Shown here: one piece after another, positions 31,476 through 42,080 of the stretch
Numbering within the stretch: the first letter of the stretch is position 1
Layout: the number at the start of each line of letters is the position of its first letter
Source: Corythucha ciliata
Lineage: Eukaryota > Arthropoda > Insecta > Hemiptera > Tingidae
DNA length: 64,000 nt
Assembly: GCA_038030265.1 (NCBI GenBank)
Contig: CM075943.1
Span: 11,470,001-11,534,000 of the forward strand
Reading direction: 5' to 3'
The notes under the pieces: model-generated
What the model saw: the letters and a program-made list of their open reading frames with translations, nothing else
Told to the model about the DNA's origin: nothing
Databases searched by the model: none
Translations under genes and position numbers: made by a program

Positions 31476-32470
31476 ACGGATCCACCCTATATGTATTCAT
31501 ATCGAGTAATCGTCCACTTCACGAAATGGATTCACGAAATGGATGTCCACTTCACGAAATGGATGTCCACTTCACGAAATGGATGTCCACTTCACGAAAT
31601 GGATGTCCACTTCACGAAATGGATGTCCACTTCACGAAATGGATGTCCACTTCACGAAATGGATGTCCACTTCACGAAATGGATGTCCACTTCACGAAAT
31701 GGATGTCCACTTCACGAAATGGATGTCCACTTCACGAAATGGATGTCCACTTCACGAAATGGATGTCCACTTCACGAAATGGATGTCCACTTCACGAAAT
31801 GGATGTCCACTTCACGAAATGGATGTCCACTTCACGAAATGGATGTCCACTTCACGAAATGGATGTCCACTTCACGAAATGGATGTCCACTTCACGAAAT
31901 GGATGTCCACTTCACGAAATGGATGTCCACTTCACGAAATGGATGTCCACTTCACGAAATGGATGTCCACTTCACGAAATGGATGTCCACTTCACGAAAT
32001 GGATGTCCACTTCACGAAATGGATGTCCACTTCACGAAGTGGCTCCACTTGCCGTAACTTAGAAAAATTACGACATCTGGACAAAAAAATTATCCATTTC
32101 TTGAAAAGGAAATAATGTTTGTCCAGTTGCTGAAATCAAGCTTCCTTACTGCAAGTGGATGCACTACATTAACCTTTTCGTGAAATGGATGAGAGAGGAA
32201 TCTCTGACGCTGAAACAAGTTTTGTTTTATTTAAAAAGGTTATTTTATTGAGCACTCAAAAACCCGCTAAAAAATGACGTTGTGCATCCACTTGCTGTAA
32301 GGAAGCTTAATTTCAGCAACTGGACAAACACGATTTCCTTTTCAAGAAATGGAATTTTGTTTTGTCCAGATGTCGTAATTTTTTGAAGTTACGGCAAGTG
32401 GAGCCACTTCGTGATATGGACATCCATTTCGTGAAATGGACAATTACTCGACATGGATACGATGGATACG
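31476..32470. mobile_element. Inverted-repeat element that hosts the 20-bp satellite
   Basis: The left arm's flank (TATCGAGTAATCGTCC) and the post-array segment (GGCTCCACTTGCCGTAACTT ... GTTTGTCCAGTTGCTGAAAT ... GCAAGTGGATGCAC) are inverted at 32281-32470. There the right arm reads GTGCATCCACTTGCTG ... AAGTTACGGCAAGTGGAGCC and then ACTCGACATGG. The right arm holds only about two 20-bp units where the left arm holds 26. The central ~115 bp are AT-rich. Confidence 0.75.
31511..32043 (+). repeat. 20-bp palindromic satellite, 26 full units
   Basis: The unit TGTCCACTTCACGAAATGGA repeats without change from 31544 to about 32023; the final unit has two changes. One further unit lies at 31511-31530, followed by a 13-bp partial unit. 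Within each unit TCCACTTCACGAAATGGA is an imperfect palindrome (TCCAyTTCryGAArTGGA). No spacers separate the units. The plus strand has no stop in any frame, which explains overlapping long frames that are not genes. Confidence 0.97.
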
Positions 32471-34837
32471 GTTCTGAAACGTGAAAAAAAAGTATCACAA
32501 CCCATATGTGCGACCATCAGGGCGAGACCAATAGTGCATTTTTTGAATGAAATGCACTAAAAGACACCTAAACTGAGTTCATTTTATTCTTTCAAAAACA
32601 ACAAAAATAAGAGGGAGTCTAGGATATTATTTCTAACAATTAAATATACGAAAACTCTCTCGAAAAGCGTTTTTCGAGAAGAAAGTCATAATAGTTCCCC
32701 TTGCGCTCTTGCCTTTTAATTCTACTTAGTACTTTGGGCCAACACCTCAGCTCCCGGAAAATATCCTTCAACTCCGAGAAAATGCCGAGTATTTCTGAGC
32801 TCATCTTCTTAACGCCTTTTTGTTGAAACAAAATGAAGTCAACCAGGACTCGGGAAAAACATTTTCATGGTCAAAGGAATAAAAATAATTTGTTGCTCCC
32901 CCCCCCCCCGAAGTTTTGAGTTAGTGAAAAAAAAAATTAATCATTGGCGAGAACTTTGCGTATAATGTCTAAACGGGAGGGGAAAGACAGAGGGTGATTC
33001 AATGTTTAAAGCGTTGAAAGTGGTACATGCCATGAAAGCTCGCAATGGAAAAGTCTGCCAACCATGGCTCTTTATAAAAAACGTTTTTTTTTTTCCTTCC
33101 CTTTTTTTCTTGAAGGGTAGGGGGTCATGGAAGTGAGAAAGTTTTCTCTCTCCCCTCCCCCGCACCGTAACTGAGACAACTGGAATGGCTTGACAGGCAA
33201 TTTACATTATTGCTAAGGTCTCTTTCGCTTTGATGGTAAAAGGAAAAAAAAATGGCGAAGATGGAAGGAAAATGCACTTGAGACTAGACAATTTTCACTC
33301 AGGAACCTTGTTTGTAAATTGAAAATAGTGTTTTTCTTCAAGTTATTTTGGACAAAAATCGATTTCACAATTAAATTAATCGAAACCCTGATGAGGCAGT
33401 GGAAGCTAACAGCTCTCTCATTTCAATCACAGTCGAAAGAAGAGATAAGCCTAAAACTTAGGCAGTTTCACAAAATGAACCCCGCACCCCTCCATCCATC
33501 CCCGTTTTCAAATTTAATTCTCAAAAACAGATTTCAGCTAACAAAACCCAAAATATGTTTTTTTTTTGTTTTTTTTTCTGAGTAACTTTGATGCCAGAGG
33601 ATTTTGGTGGAAAATGAATGGTAAAGTTTCGGACGGAAGACGTCTCTGTGGTGTAATGGAGAGTTGGGGGAATTGCTTAATTCAATGAGATTAAAATCTA
33701 GAACCATTTCTACGCCCAGGAATGGGGCCGTGCGGGCGGTGGAACCGTATTTGAACTTTATTTCGCAGCCCAGCTCTCTCCCTTGCCGTCTCTCGTTACC
33801 GCCGCGCCCCTTGTCATCGAGGTAGAAAATGAGAAGGAAAATTAATATAATCCCGTTCCGAATAATCTTTTAAAAACGGGCTGAATTTATCAAGAACCGG
33901 TTTCTTCTCTGAGGATTTTTTTTTTCTCCCCCCAGGAAGAACATAAAATAAAGTGTAGCTGATGAGAAAAAGGATGAAGAGGGTGAAAGGATGAGTTTAG
34001 CCGTACGCTTTAAGGTACAGCTACGCTCCAGGATTTCTTTAGCGCCATTAAATAAGGGAAGTAGCGAGCTTTTGAATGAAATAGTGGCCGAGGGGTGTTC
34101 AATCATTTAACTTATTTCCTGGCGATAAATTTCAACTAACGTTTTTAAGAGGTTGATGCTTTCACGTCGTAAACTTACGACGGGGGAAAGCAGAAGTGTT
34201 GCGTGTTACAAGGACGGTGGTGGTGGTGGTGGTGGGCGTTGAAGAGGACCGTAATTTGCATTCTAAGGATGCTTCAGCTGCTTTTGGGTTTCTAAGAGTT
34301 CCTTTCCGTCAATCCTTAAAACGTCGAGCTGACTTGCGGTGTTGGGGAATTACGCTTTGCTCTTCGAATCCAAATGGGTTTTCCAATTAGAATTGTGAGT
34401 TTGGGAGGGGGAGAATGATCCATTTCGTGGAGGATCGTCCTTTTGTCACCATAGTTTTATCAGCTTTTTAAATGATGGGTTTCCACGGAATAATTTACGA
34501 GGGACTCCAGGCCGGAACACATCAGGCCCCCAACGCCCGCCCCGTAAAGTGTTCAAGAGCGATTATTTCGCGTGTTCGAATAGTGTTTCTACAGATTTTC
34601 TCCACTCCAAAGAGACCCAGCTATGGCTGCGTGAAGTCTGGCCTGGGGAAACCAGAAAAGTGGAAAGTACTGCCACGAGGGTGAACCAATTTCGTGGTGT
34701 TGGGTGACTCAAAAACCAAATATAGCACATTCAGTTCGTGGAAAAAACAGCAAAACAAAACAGTTTTCGCAAAGAGAACCAAAAAAAAAAGTTCAGGCTC
34801 TTTCTGAAAGACGACTTTTTGGAGCTGCGGAGATTGT
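32471..34837. other. No gene seen
   Basis: Includes GAGACCAATAGTGCATTTTTTGAATGAAATGCAC (32522-32555, inverse of about 26752), T runs near 33083 and 33557, a C run near 32898, and a (GGT)n stretch at 34214-34233. The region 33700-33830 is GC-richer and could be a 5' exon, but no open coding exon with splice sites was found. Confidence 0.4.
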
Positions 34838-35110
34838 GGAACTCGTCTACGAAATTATTGTTGACAGAAGCCAAGCTCCTAGCACATTATAAAGCATTCT
34901 CTTTATACTAAGATAGGAACATCCGCGGGAAAAAGGGGCAAAATAGTCGAATGTGCTAGGGACTCGTCGACGAAATCATTTTTGACTGAAGCCGATCTAG
35001 CACATTTTATTTTCCTAATACGAGAGATAGGAAATCACCACATAACCCTTCAAAATTATATTATATTCTCCTAATGCGAAAGATGAAAAAGCGGTGCATT
35101 CTACTTCATA
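34838..35110 (+). repeat. Two-copy direct repeat of ~124 bp
   Basis: ACTCGTCTACGAAATTATTGTTGACAGAAGCC near 34840 is repeated with changes as ACTCGTCGACGAAATCATTTTTGACTGAAGCC near 34971. Each is followed by CTAGCACATT and an AGATAGGAA motif. A third, weaker segment with GCGAAAGATGAAAAAGC follows. Confidence 0.6.
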
Positions 35111-35348
35111 GAATGTGCTGGGAGGTCGTTACCGGAGGAATTTTGGCCGTAAAGAGGTCAGACGTGCGACTACAATAATTAAAGAACGATTTTGAGCGTT
35201 CTAAATGGGTTAAGAGATCGACACTTCTAGGGGGTGTCCGACATTACGTTCGAGATCAATTTGGGCTTTATAACCACGTGGGAATTTTATGCCTTTTTCA
35301 AGCCACACCCAATTGTGGGCAAAACTTTTTTGAAGTCGAGCTCCTAGC

Positions 35349-37794
35349 CAGTGGCGGAACAACATCTATCGGGGCGGAAATCTCTAGGAGGCCCTTTAGT
35401 CCCTAATTAAAATATGAATAAACTTTTTAGTAGCGTTGAAGTACAATCATATTTTTCTCAATTCAACCGTGCATGTGCGTTTTCTCAATTTTAACTGCGA
35501 ATGGGCGTTTTTTTCTCAATTCTACTTGCACTTATCTACAACTTTCTATCCGCTAATTAGCTCATTTTCTCATTTTTAGCTTCGAATCGGCGCTTTTTAT
35601 TAGCTCTTAGCCGTGAAGTTGCCACAAGAATCCGAAAAATTAGGTAGCGTTTGAGGGCTCTTTCCCAATTGTATCCGTAAATTAGCAATTTTTCTAAATT
35701 TAGGCCGTGAATTGGTGCTTTTCTCCATTTTAAACACCAAATTCGTGTTTTTATCTATTTATTATTCGTGGATTAATGCTTTTTTACAGTTTTAGCAGCT
35801 TGAATTAGCGCTTTTTCTCATATATATTCCCGAAGTTGCCTCAGGAATCCGTGAGTTGGCGTTTTCTCAATTTCAGCTGTGAATTAGCGTTGAGTGCTCT
35901 TTCCAAATTTTATCCGCAAATTAGCGTTTATCTCTATTTTAAATGCCACTTCCAGAATTAAAGATTTCGCCCATACCAAAGTTGACAATATTGTTAATAA
36001 TTAATTCATGTTTTTCTAAATTTTACCAGCGAATTAACGCTATTCCATAGTTTTAGCCACTCTAGCGCTTTTTCCCAATTTTATTCCTGAAGTTATCCCA
36101 GTAATCCGCGAGTTTCTAAATTTTAGCCGTGAATTAGCGTTTTTCTTTATTTTAAACGCCATATTCGTGTTTTTCTCTATTTTACCCATGCGAATTCACG
36201 TTTTTCTTAACTTTACCCAAATGTTTTTCTTTATTTTACCTTAATTGAACTGTGAATTAGCGTTTTTTCCTAAATTTTAGCAGAGAATTAGCACATTTTC
36301 TTAATTTTAGCTGCGATTTTTAGCGCCTTTTCTCGACTTTATCCGTCAAATCGTAATTTTTCATACTTTAGTAGTGTGAATTAGCGTTTTCCTCCACTTT
36401 TAGCCGCGAATTCGCGTTTTTGTCTATTTCACTCGTGAATTAGCACTTTTTCTCAATTTCAGTCCCAATGTTGCCCTGAAAATCCATGAGTTGGCGTTTC
36501 TCCCATTTAGCTGTGAACTCGCGCTTTTTCTCAATGTTTTAAAACTGCTGAATTGAATCACTTTATCACAATTTTAGCCGTTGATTAGCGTGTTTCTTCA
36601 TTTTTAGGACGCTTATTTGCATTTTTATATTTTTTGTCCTTGAATTAGCGCTTTTCTCAGTTCTAGCCGCGTGAATTAGCGCTTTCTCCCAATTTCAGTC
36701 CCGATTTTGCCCCAACAATTCGTGATTTTGAGTTGTCTGAAGTATGGAAACAACAATTTTTAGCTTCTGGGGGCCTATTCTGTACGATTTCAGTGCTCCT
36801 AGGAATATCCTTTTCCACCCGTCCGCCCCGTATTGAACCACATGTTGATTGGGAGGACGGGTGGAAAGAGACAGTGATAGTGACAGTTAAAAGTTGTAGA
36901 ACAGGCCCTCTGAAGGCAAGTTCGTGGTACCAACTGTGAAAAAACGCTAAACGCGAAACAAATCTTGCTAAATCGCAGATAAAATTAAGAAAAGTTGCTA
37001 ATTCATGGATGAAATTGAGAAAAATCTCAATTAGCGGCTGAAATCAGGAAAAAACACGAATTGATTGCAAAATTCAGACAAATCGCTAATTTGCGGCGAG
37101 AATGGAGAAAAATTGCTAATTCATAGATAAAATTGAGAAGAAGCGCTGGCGTGTGGAAAAAACGTTAATTCGCGGTTAAAGCGGAGAAAACGCGCATTAT
37201 TGCGGCTTATTCGTGGCTGAAAGTGAACAAAATCGCTAATCCACAGCTAAATTGAGGATAACACGCTAATTTGCGGATAAAATTCAGAAAAAGTCTTAAT
37301 TAGCGGCGAAAATTGGGAAACAAAACTCTCGTTGATGGTGCTCGGTAGGAGGCTAAAATAAGCATTTAGCCTGCATTTAGCATTTGGGTGCAACGCTAAA
37401 TCACGCCCGAAGTCAAGAAAAATGTCTGTTTATGGGGAAAAATTGAGAATATTTGCTATTTCACAGAAATAAATTGAGAAATGGCAAGTCGCGGTTTCTG
37501 AAGACAAATTCGTAGCTAAAATTAGAAAATATAGCGCTAATTCACGGGTAAAATCGCTCGCTAACACAAATTCATTGCAAGAAAAATCGCCAATTCAAGG
37601 CTGAAATGGAGATAAACCGCTAATTCGCGGCTAAAATGGGGACAAATTGCTAATTCACTGATGAAATTGAGAAGAAGTAATGAAGTGTTGGAAAAAACGC
37701 TAATTCGCGGCTTCTGAAGGCAACTTCACGGAGGCGTTGGTGAAAGATTCGCCCCCCGGGGGGAGGGGGGGGCAAATTTCCTAGGACGGCACTG
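35349..37794. mobile_element. 2.4-kb hAT-like non-autonomous element filled with S1 repeats
   Basis: The left end CAGTGGCGGAACAAC and the right end ...CCTAGGACGGCACTG (reverse complement CAGTGCCGTCC) are hAT-style CAGTG ends. The left half (35440-36725) holds S1 units on the minus strand (TTTTCTCAATTTTAGCCGCGAATTAGCG). The right half (36930-37720) holds them on the plus strand, so the element is a foldback. About 37390-37640 is collinear with 2218-2480. The 8-bp flanks CTCCTAGC and CAATGAGC do not match, so the boundaries are less sure. Confidence 0.55.
36769..36910. mobile_element. 142-bp MITE, family E ends with the CCACCCGTC core
   Basis: GGGGGCCTATTCTGTACGATTTC and GTTGTAGAACAGGCCCTC form inverted ends. 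The centre (36811-36867) is TTTTCCACCCGTCCGCCCC against GGGAGGACGGGTGGAAA, the same hairpin core as in families B and C. It sits between the two S1 halves of the larger element. Confidence 0.7.
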
Positions 37795-38770
37795 CAATGA
37801 GCTGCCCCAAAGCACATTTTGTGTTGCAAATGGATAACACTATTATACTGTGAATAACTTATGTAGTTATGTTGTTGAAGTTCTTGAACAGGCCCCCAAG
37901 TGCGTTTTATTCAGAGCGGCACGACCTCTTGCTACTAAGATCAAAGTGTTGTGCTCCAGGGGGAGGGGAAGGGAGGATGGGTGGTGGACCGCCTGAGTTC
38001 TTACAGCCACCTTTTATGGCCCACGACCAAAAAAATATTGGCCGGCCCTGTTCCAGCACATTAAGCCGGTTACACACATGTGCTACTTGCCAAGTAACGA
38101 GCAGCGCGTTTTTGAAAATCTCAGCAGGTTGGTTTCTAGGCAATTGCATGTGTGTATCCAGCTTTATATTCTCGTGAAACGCAAGATGGAAAATCACCGC
38201 ATTACACTAAACCGTCAAGCACCAAAATTGAACACCTATCGTAAAATTGATAGTTTAAAACAACAACAAAATCTTGGAATTTCGCTTTGAAAAATAGATT
38301 TACGACTGTAAAATGGCCATGCGGCCCGCGATTTTTCGTATAGAAACTACCAATTTATGCGAAGAAACTGACAAAGTCGCTTGGAAGGGTCACAATTTCA
38401 CCTCCCACCCCCCACCACCACCACTCCGGGCAGACCACTCAAGGAGAAAATAGCAAATCTGCAAATGTAGACCCAAGAATCCGAACTGGGGTTCTAGAAC
38501 CCAGTTTGAACTTACGATAACAACTCTTACAAGTTATTCCTTGAGAGTTATTTCAGGCCAAAGTCGCAACTATGGCGAAATAAATCTGAAGGGAGAACTT
38601 TTACAAGATTTGGTATCTTCGTGGACCAGTTGAAAGAACTACAGTCTTGCAATTGGCCCAAGAACCTTGGGGACCACTTGAAGACCTGGTCTTCCATTTG
38701 GTACACAATGCAACTGGTCTACACGAGACTTGTAGACCAGTTGATTTTCCAATTTCTAGGGTCCTGTAAG
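37795..38770. other. No gene; one small MITE
   Basis: Apart from the element at 38064-38163 the stretch is unique-looking and non-coding. A C/A-rich run (CCCCCCACCACCACCA) lies near 38406, and the GACCAGTTG motif recurs at about 38622-38740. Confidence 0.45.
38064..38163. mobile_element. 100-bp MITE with TTA duplication
   Basis: AGCCGGTTACACACATG and CATGTGTGTATCCAGCT are inverted ends, flanked by TTA at 38061-38063 and 38164-38166. The inside pairs TACTTGCCAAG with CTAGGCAATTG imperfectly. It is a PIF/Harbinger-style non-autonomous element. Confidence 0.75.
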
Positions 38771-38779
38771 TCAAATTTG

Positions 38780-39130
38780 CCTACTTAATGACACGACAAG
38801 TCGCATTTTCAATGAGTGAATGTCCAGTTTGGCCATTTTTAGACCGCGAATGGTCCGTTTTTGCTATTTTCAGGGCACGAATATCGTCAGTTGGACATTT
38901 TCGAGGTGTGAATCGTCCGTTTAGCAATTTTAATAGGCGACTTTGAGTCAGATTTACCAATTTTAGAACGTTCATACCCAGTTGGGCTATTCTCAGGTTA
39001 TGAATCATCTGTTTTGGCATTTTCAAGGCACGAATCGTCAGTATAGCCATTTTTAGGGTAAATTGAATCAGATTTGCAAATTTTTGGTCGTCGGCGTGAC
39101 TTTTTCAGGCCACGTATGGTCAGTTTCGGG
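38780..39130. repeat. Degenerate ~30-bp repeat block S3 (CCATTTTTAGGGCGCGAATCGTCAGTTTGG)
   Basis: Units such as GGCCATTTTTAGACCGCGAATGGTCCGTTT recur about 10 times with a period near 30-40 bp. They are the reverse complement of the units at 61440-62640 (AAAATGGCAAAACTGACGATTCGCG). Confidence 0.75.
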
Positions 39131-39298
39131 ACCTTTTTTTGTGTTGATGGAGCTCAGGGTGTATCCTGAGTCGCCTGGGGTGACATTTTTTTTTTTTTCT
39201 GGAAACTCAACTCAGTACAGTGGATCAATCCACTCAGGGTCGCGGTTAACATCTTTATGAATTTAATTAATTAATAACTTTAAAGCCCGACATTATTC

Positions 39299-39304
39299 TT
39301 TAAT
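39299..39304 (-). terminator. Candidate poly(A) signal ATTAAA for the DUF4806 gene
   Basis: ATTAAA on the minus strand lies about 70 nt beyond the stop at 39375. It is a common variant signal at a suitable distance. Confidence 0.5.
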
Positions 39305-39374
39305 AAAGTTTTTTTCATTAAAATAATCATTAACCAAAAAAAGATAAGAACTTTTAACCAAAAAAAAGGATTGA

Positions 39375-41276
39375 CTACACAGCGTCTGCATTTTGCAGCT
39401 TAATTGATGATCTGAAACCAATTGGATTGTTCTAAGATGGTTATACCGATTATGATTACTAGCAATACCACAATATATATACACACCTTATCCTAATGGT
39501 TGCTTGAACAAGCCACCTTCTCATAACTTCATCTATTTCATTTTTATTGGCCGATGCTATTTGTTTTTGTACAGTATCTGTAAATTAACTCAAATCAGAA
39601 GGGGCACAAAACATTTTCATAACTTTTTGACCACTCCCTTACCACAAATTAAATTGGCCACCGTTGAGCCGGCGAACCGTAATTTATTTGTTTTCCCCTT
39701 CCAGCTGTATCGGTTTGCAACCTCATCAGCCACTATGTGTTTGAGGCACGAAGAAGTTAAGCGGCTGACGCTTTTACTTTTACCCTCTGCCTCTGCAGCG
39801 TTTGCGAGGGCTTGGGTCTAAAAAAAATTCGTGGGAATGTGACGATGAGGTGTAATTTTCGTGTTTTTGTTTTTTTTTTAACAAAATTTTATCACGAAGT
39901 TTACCATCCTGAGACTGTAGTTGGAGTCCTCTAATCTTCTGCACAGTGCCTCAAAATCCTCTTGTGTTTTCACGGGAAAGCCCACCAATAAAGATGTCTC
40001 TCTGGCGTCTATTTGAGAGGATGTTGATAGTCCACGTTGAGTCATGAGATTCACCGTCATAGTTTTGAGCTGGTGAACCATTCGGGACAACTCATACAGA
40101 TCGGCTGCCAACAAGAAAAACATTGTCAGTGTATAGATAAGTGAGTTTATAACTTATCAGAAGAGAAAAAAAAAACCTGAAATAAGACAGAGGGATTCTT
40201 CGAACGAAAAATAGTTCGTGCAGTTGTGTCTCTCGTTGACGAAACACTTCTGGGTCGCCGGAAAGTCAACACACGCGGGACGATTCTTATAGTGAAGAAC
40301 GGCACAGTATTTATTTCAAAGTAATAAATAGGTTATAGACATACTGCACGAGGTTCTCCGTGAAAAGACGTTGACTGTCGAGGGTTGATTGGACCCGTTA
40401 TGTCAGATCGTCCAGTTTCCTTCACAAAAATTGACCAATTAATTTCACACAAAAAATAATTTTAAAATTCCGATTTCAACTTAAATGTAATCCCTACCTT
40501 TTTATTTGTGCAATTCAAGTCAGTCCATGCGGCACGACTCGCCGAAGAAGAAAGACTCTAGATAGAACTCATGGTAATTTAATAAATAATTTTTAAGCAT
40601 TAAATAGGCTATAGTCCAGATCGTACTGTATGAGGTTCTCTGTGAGAATTCATTGGGGTTCGAAGGTTGACGGCACCTGTTATGCTAGTTCGTCCGATTT
40701 CCTATAAGCAAGAGGGCACTTTTAATTTGACACAAAAAATCGTGTAAAATTCTTATTTCAGAATTCGAAATACCTCTCTATTTGTATGATTCGAAGTACA
40801 CGATGAATATGGAATGTCCGGTATATTCCTTAAATCTTTGTTATTTTTTAAGCCAGTGAGAAGCTCAGTCATGGCTTTCTGAGGAATATTATTTCTCAGG
40901 TGCCACGATGCAAGAAACGATTTCAAACGGGGATCTTCTGAAGAAATTCCAAACTCTTCCAAATTAATACATTTTCCCTCAATGTCAATAATATCGGGCG
41001 AACATTCTATTGAAGAGAGAGATATTACTGACAAAATTGTTCCGTTGGAACCACACAAGTTCTCAACTCATTTAGTCATTTACCTCGATTGACTTCGTGA
41101 TTGCAACTGTTGGTTGCATTCTCGAAATTCGTTTCACTAAACAGTGGCCGTGGCTCGCAATAACACGAACGGGCGGCAGCCTCTTCTTGAACTCTCGGTC
41201 GCTTATTGGTCCGACCGGAAAGTTGACAGAACGAATTTCGGCGTCGACGATCAGCAACGTCATCGTCACCCTCCAT
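39375..41276 (-). CDS. DUF4806-domain protein, nine exons (reconstructed)
   Basis: Minus-strand exons are 41084-41276, 40774-41027, 40627-40701, 40345-40419, 40177-40285, 39905-40104, 39643-39817, 39487-39577 and 39375-39411. All eight introns are GT-AG (56-207 bp), the phases agree, and the product is 402 aa without a stop. Residues 1-64 are polar with basic clusters (RRRR at 10-13, KRPRV at 25-29), so nuclear location is likely. Residues about 96-130 (LKSFLASWHLRNNIPQKAMT) resemble the helix-rich module that precedes DUF4806 in many animal proteins of unknown function. Residues about 276-390 are DUF4806 (GFPVKTQEDFEAL ... VADEVANRYSWKGK ... RRWLVQATIR). Residues 150-174 and 175-199 come from duplicated exons. 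DUF4806 proteins are uncharacterised and often multiply like domesticated or mobile genes. The fifth exon's donor (GTTTTTTT) and the third's (GTACGA) are weak, and the start ATG follows an in-frame stop. Confidence 0.7.
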
Positions 41277-41865
41277 TGGCAGTCGGTAAACAAAAGGCCG
41301 ATAATGTCACTATAAGAAGATAAGGAAATGTTCCCTCGACTTACACTGAAAATAGAACATAAATTTTGTCTTTTAAATCGATTTTTTTTTTTTTTTTAGC
41401 GTTTTTCCAAAATAAGCTTGGGCAACTAATAGCGAGGAGCCGAACCCGTCCTCTGTTACCATCACCCCATCCCCCCTCGCCATCACTGAAGGTATGAATA
41501 GCCTCGTAGGCCCCTCAAAATAAAAACAATTATTAGTATGTATACAATTTGCCAAGTTCACGTGGAACTGAGTTTTAATGCATTTTTCAATAAATTCGGC
41601 CCTCACTTGTATTACGCGTAATTATTTAAATCGCGATTTACACCTCTGGTTTATGTTTGAATAGCTTTATTTTGACACTAAAGTAATATTTACAACGCTG
41701 ATGCAATAATGTCATCAAATGACTTACCTGGTTCAATAACGTAGTTGGCGGACGAAATACAGTACCGAGCAAAATGAAAAATCCTTCAAATAACGCGATG
41801 CAATAATAACGTCAAGGAAGAAAACAACCGATTTTCAATAGTAACCATATGTAATTTCAAAATGT
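41277..41865. other. Upstream region of the DUF4806 gene
   Basis: Contains an 18-base T run near 41382 and AT-rich sequence. A possible 5' UTR acceptor (TTCTTATAG) lies at about 41309-41317 on the minus strand. A 77-codon minus-strand frame (41373-41606) has no recognisable domain and was not joined. Confidence 0.4.
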
Positions 41866-41951
41866 AGGGTCCCGTTCACAAACCTTGTGACGCCGTTCGC
41901 AACCAAACCATTCCCTCGCAAAATGAAGCATTTTGATAAGTTGCATATTAA

Positions 41952-42065
41952 TGGCGTTTTCCATTCAATGCAATACACTTGTGTTGTGTAAGTTTTTCCG
42001 CCCGTCCTCTCTGAATTGAAACATATGCGTGGCCAACACTTGTGTAGTGTGTTGAATAGAAATCA
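41952..42065. mobile_element. MITE, family B, nested
   Basis: TGGCGTTTTCCATTCAATGCAATACACTTGTGT at the left and ACACTTGTGTAGTGTGTTGAATAGAAATCA at the right match the copy at 51481-51614. The centre has CCGCCCGTCCTCTCTGAATTG, half of the shared hairpin core; its partner arm is lost. Confidence 0.65.
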
Positions 42066-42080
42066 TTATAATACTCTACA

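Noticed and set aside
31511..32043. CRISPR-like array of regular repeats
   Set aside because: The units are directly adjacent with no spacers, and the context is eukaryotic.
31299..32115. Three overlapping long plus-strand frames of 190-252 codons
   Set aside because: They are the 20-bp satellite read in each frame; the unit simply lacks stop triplets on that strand.
41076..41293. Second minus-strand frame (MFTDCQWRV...) as the true reading of the first DUF4806 exon
   Set aside because: Its phase at the 41083 donor would place an immediate TAA at the next acceptor. The other frame joins cleanly.
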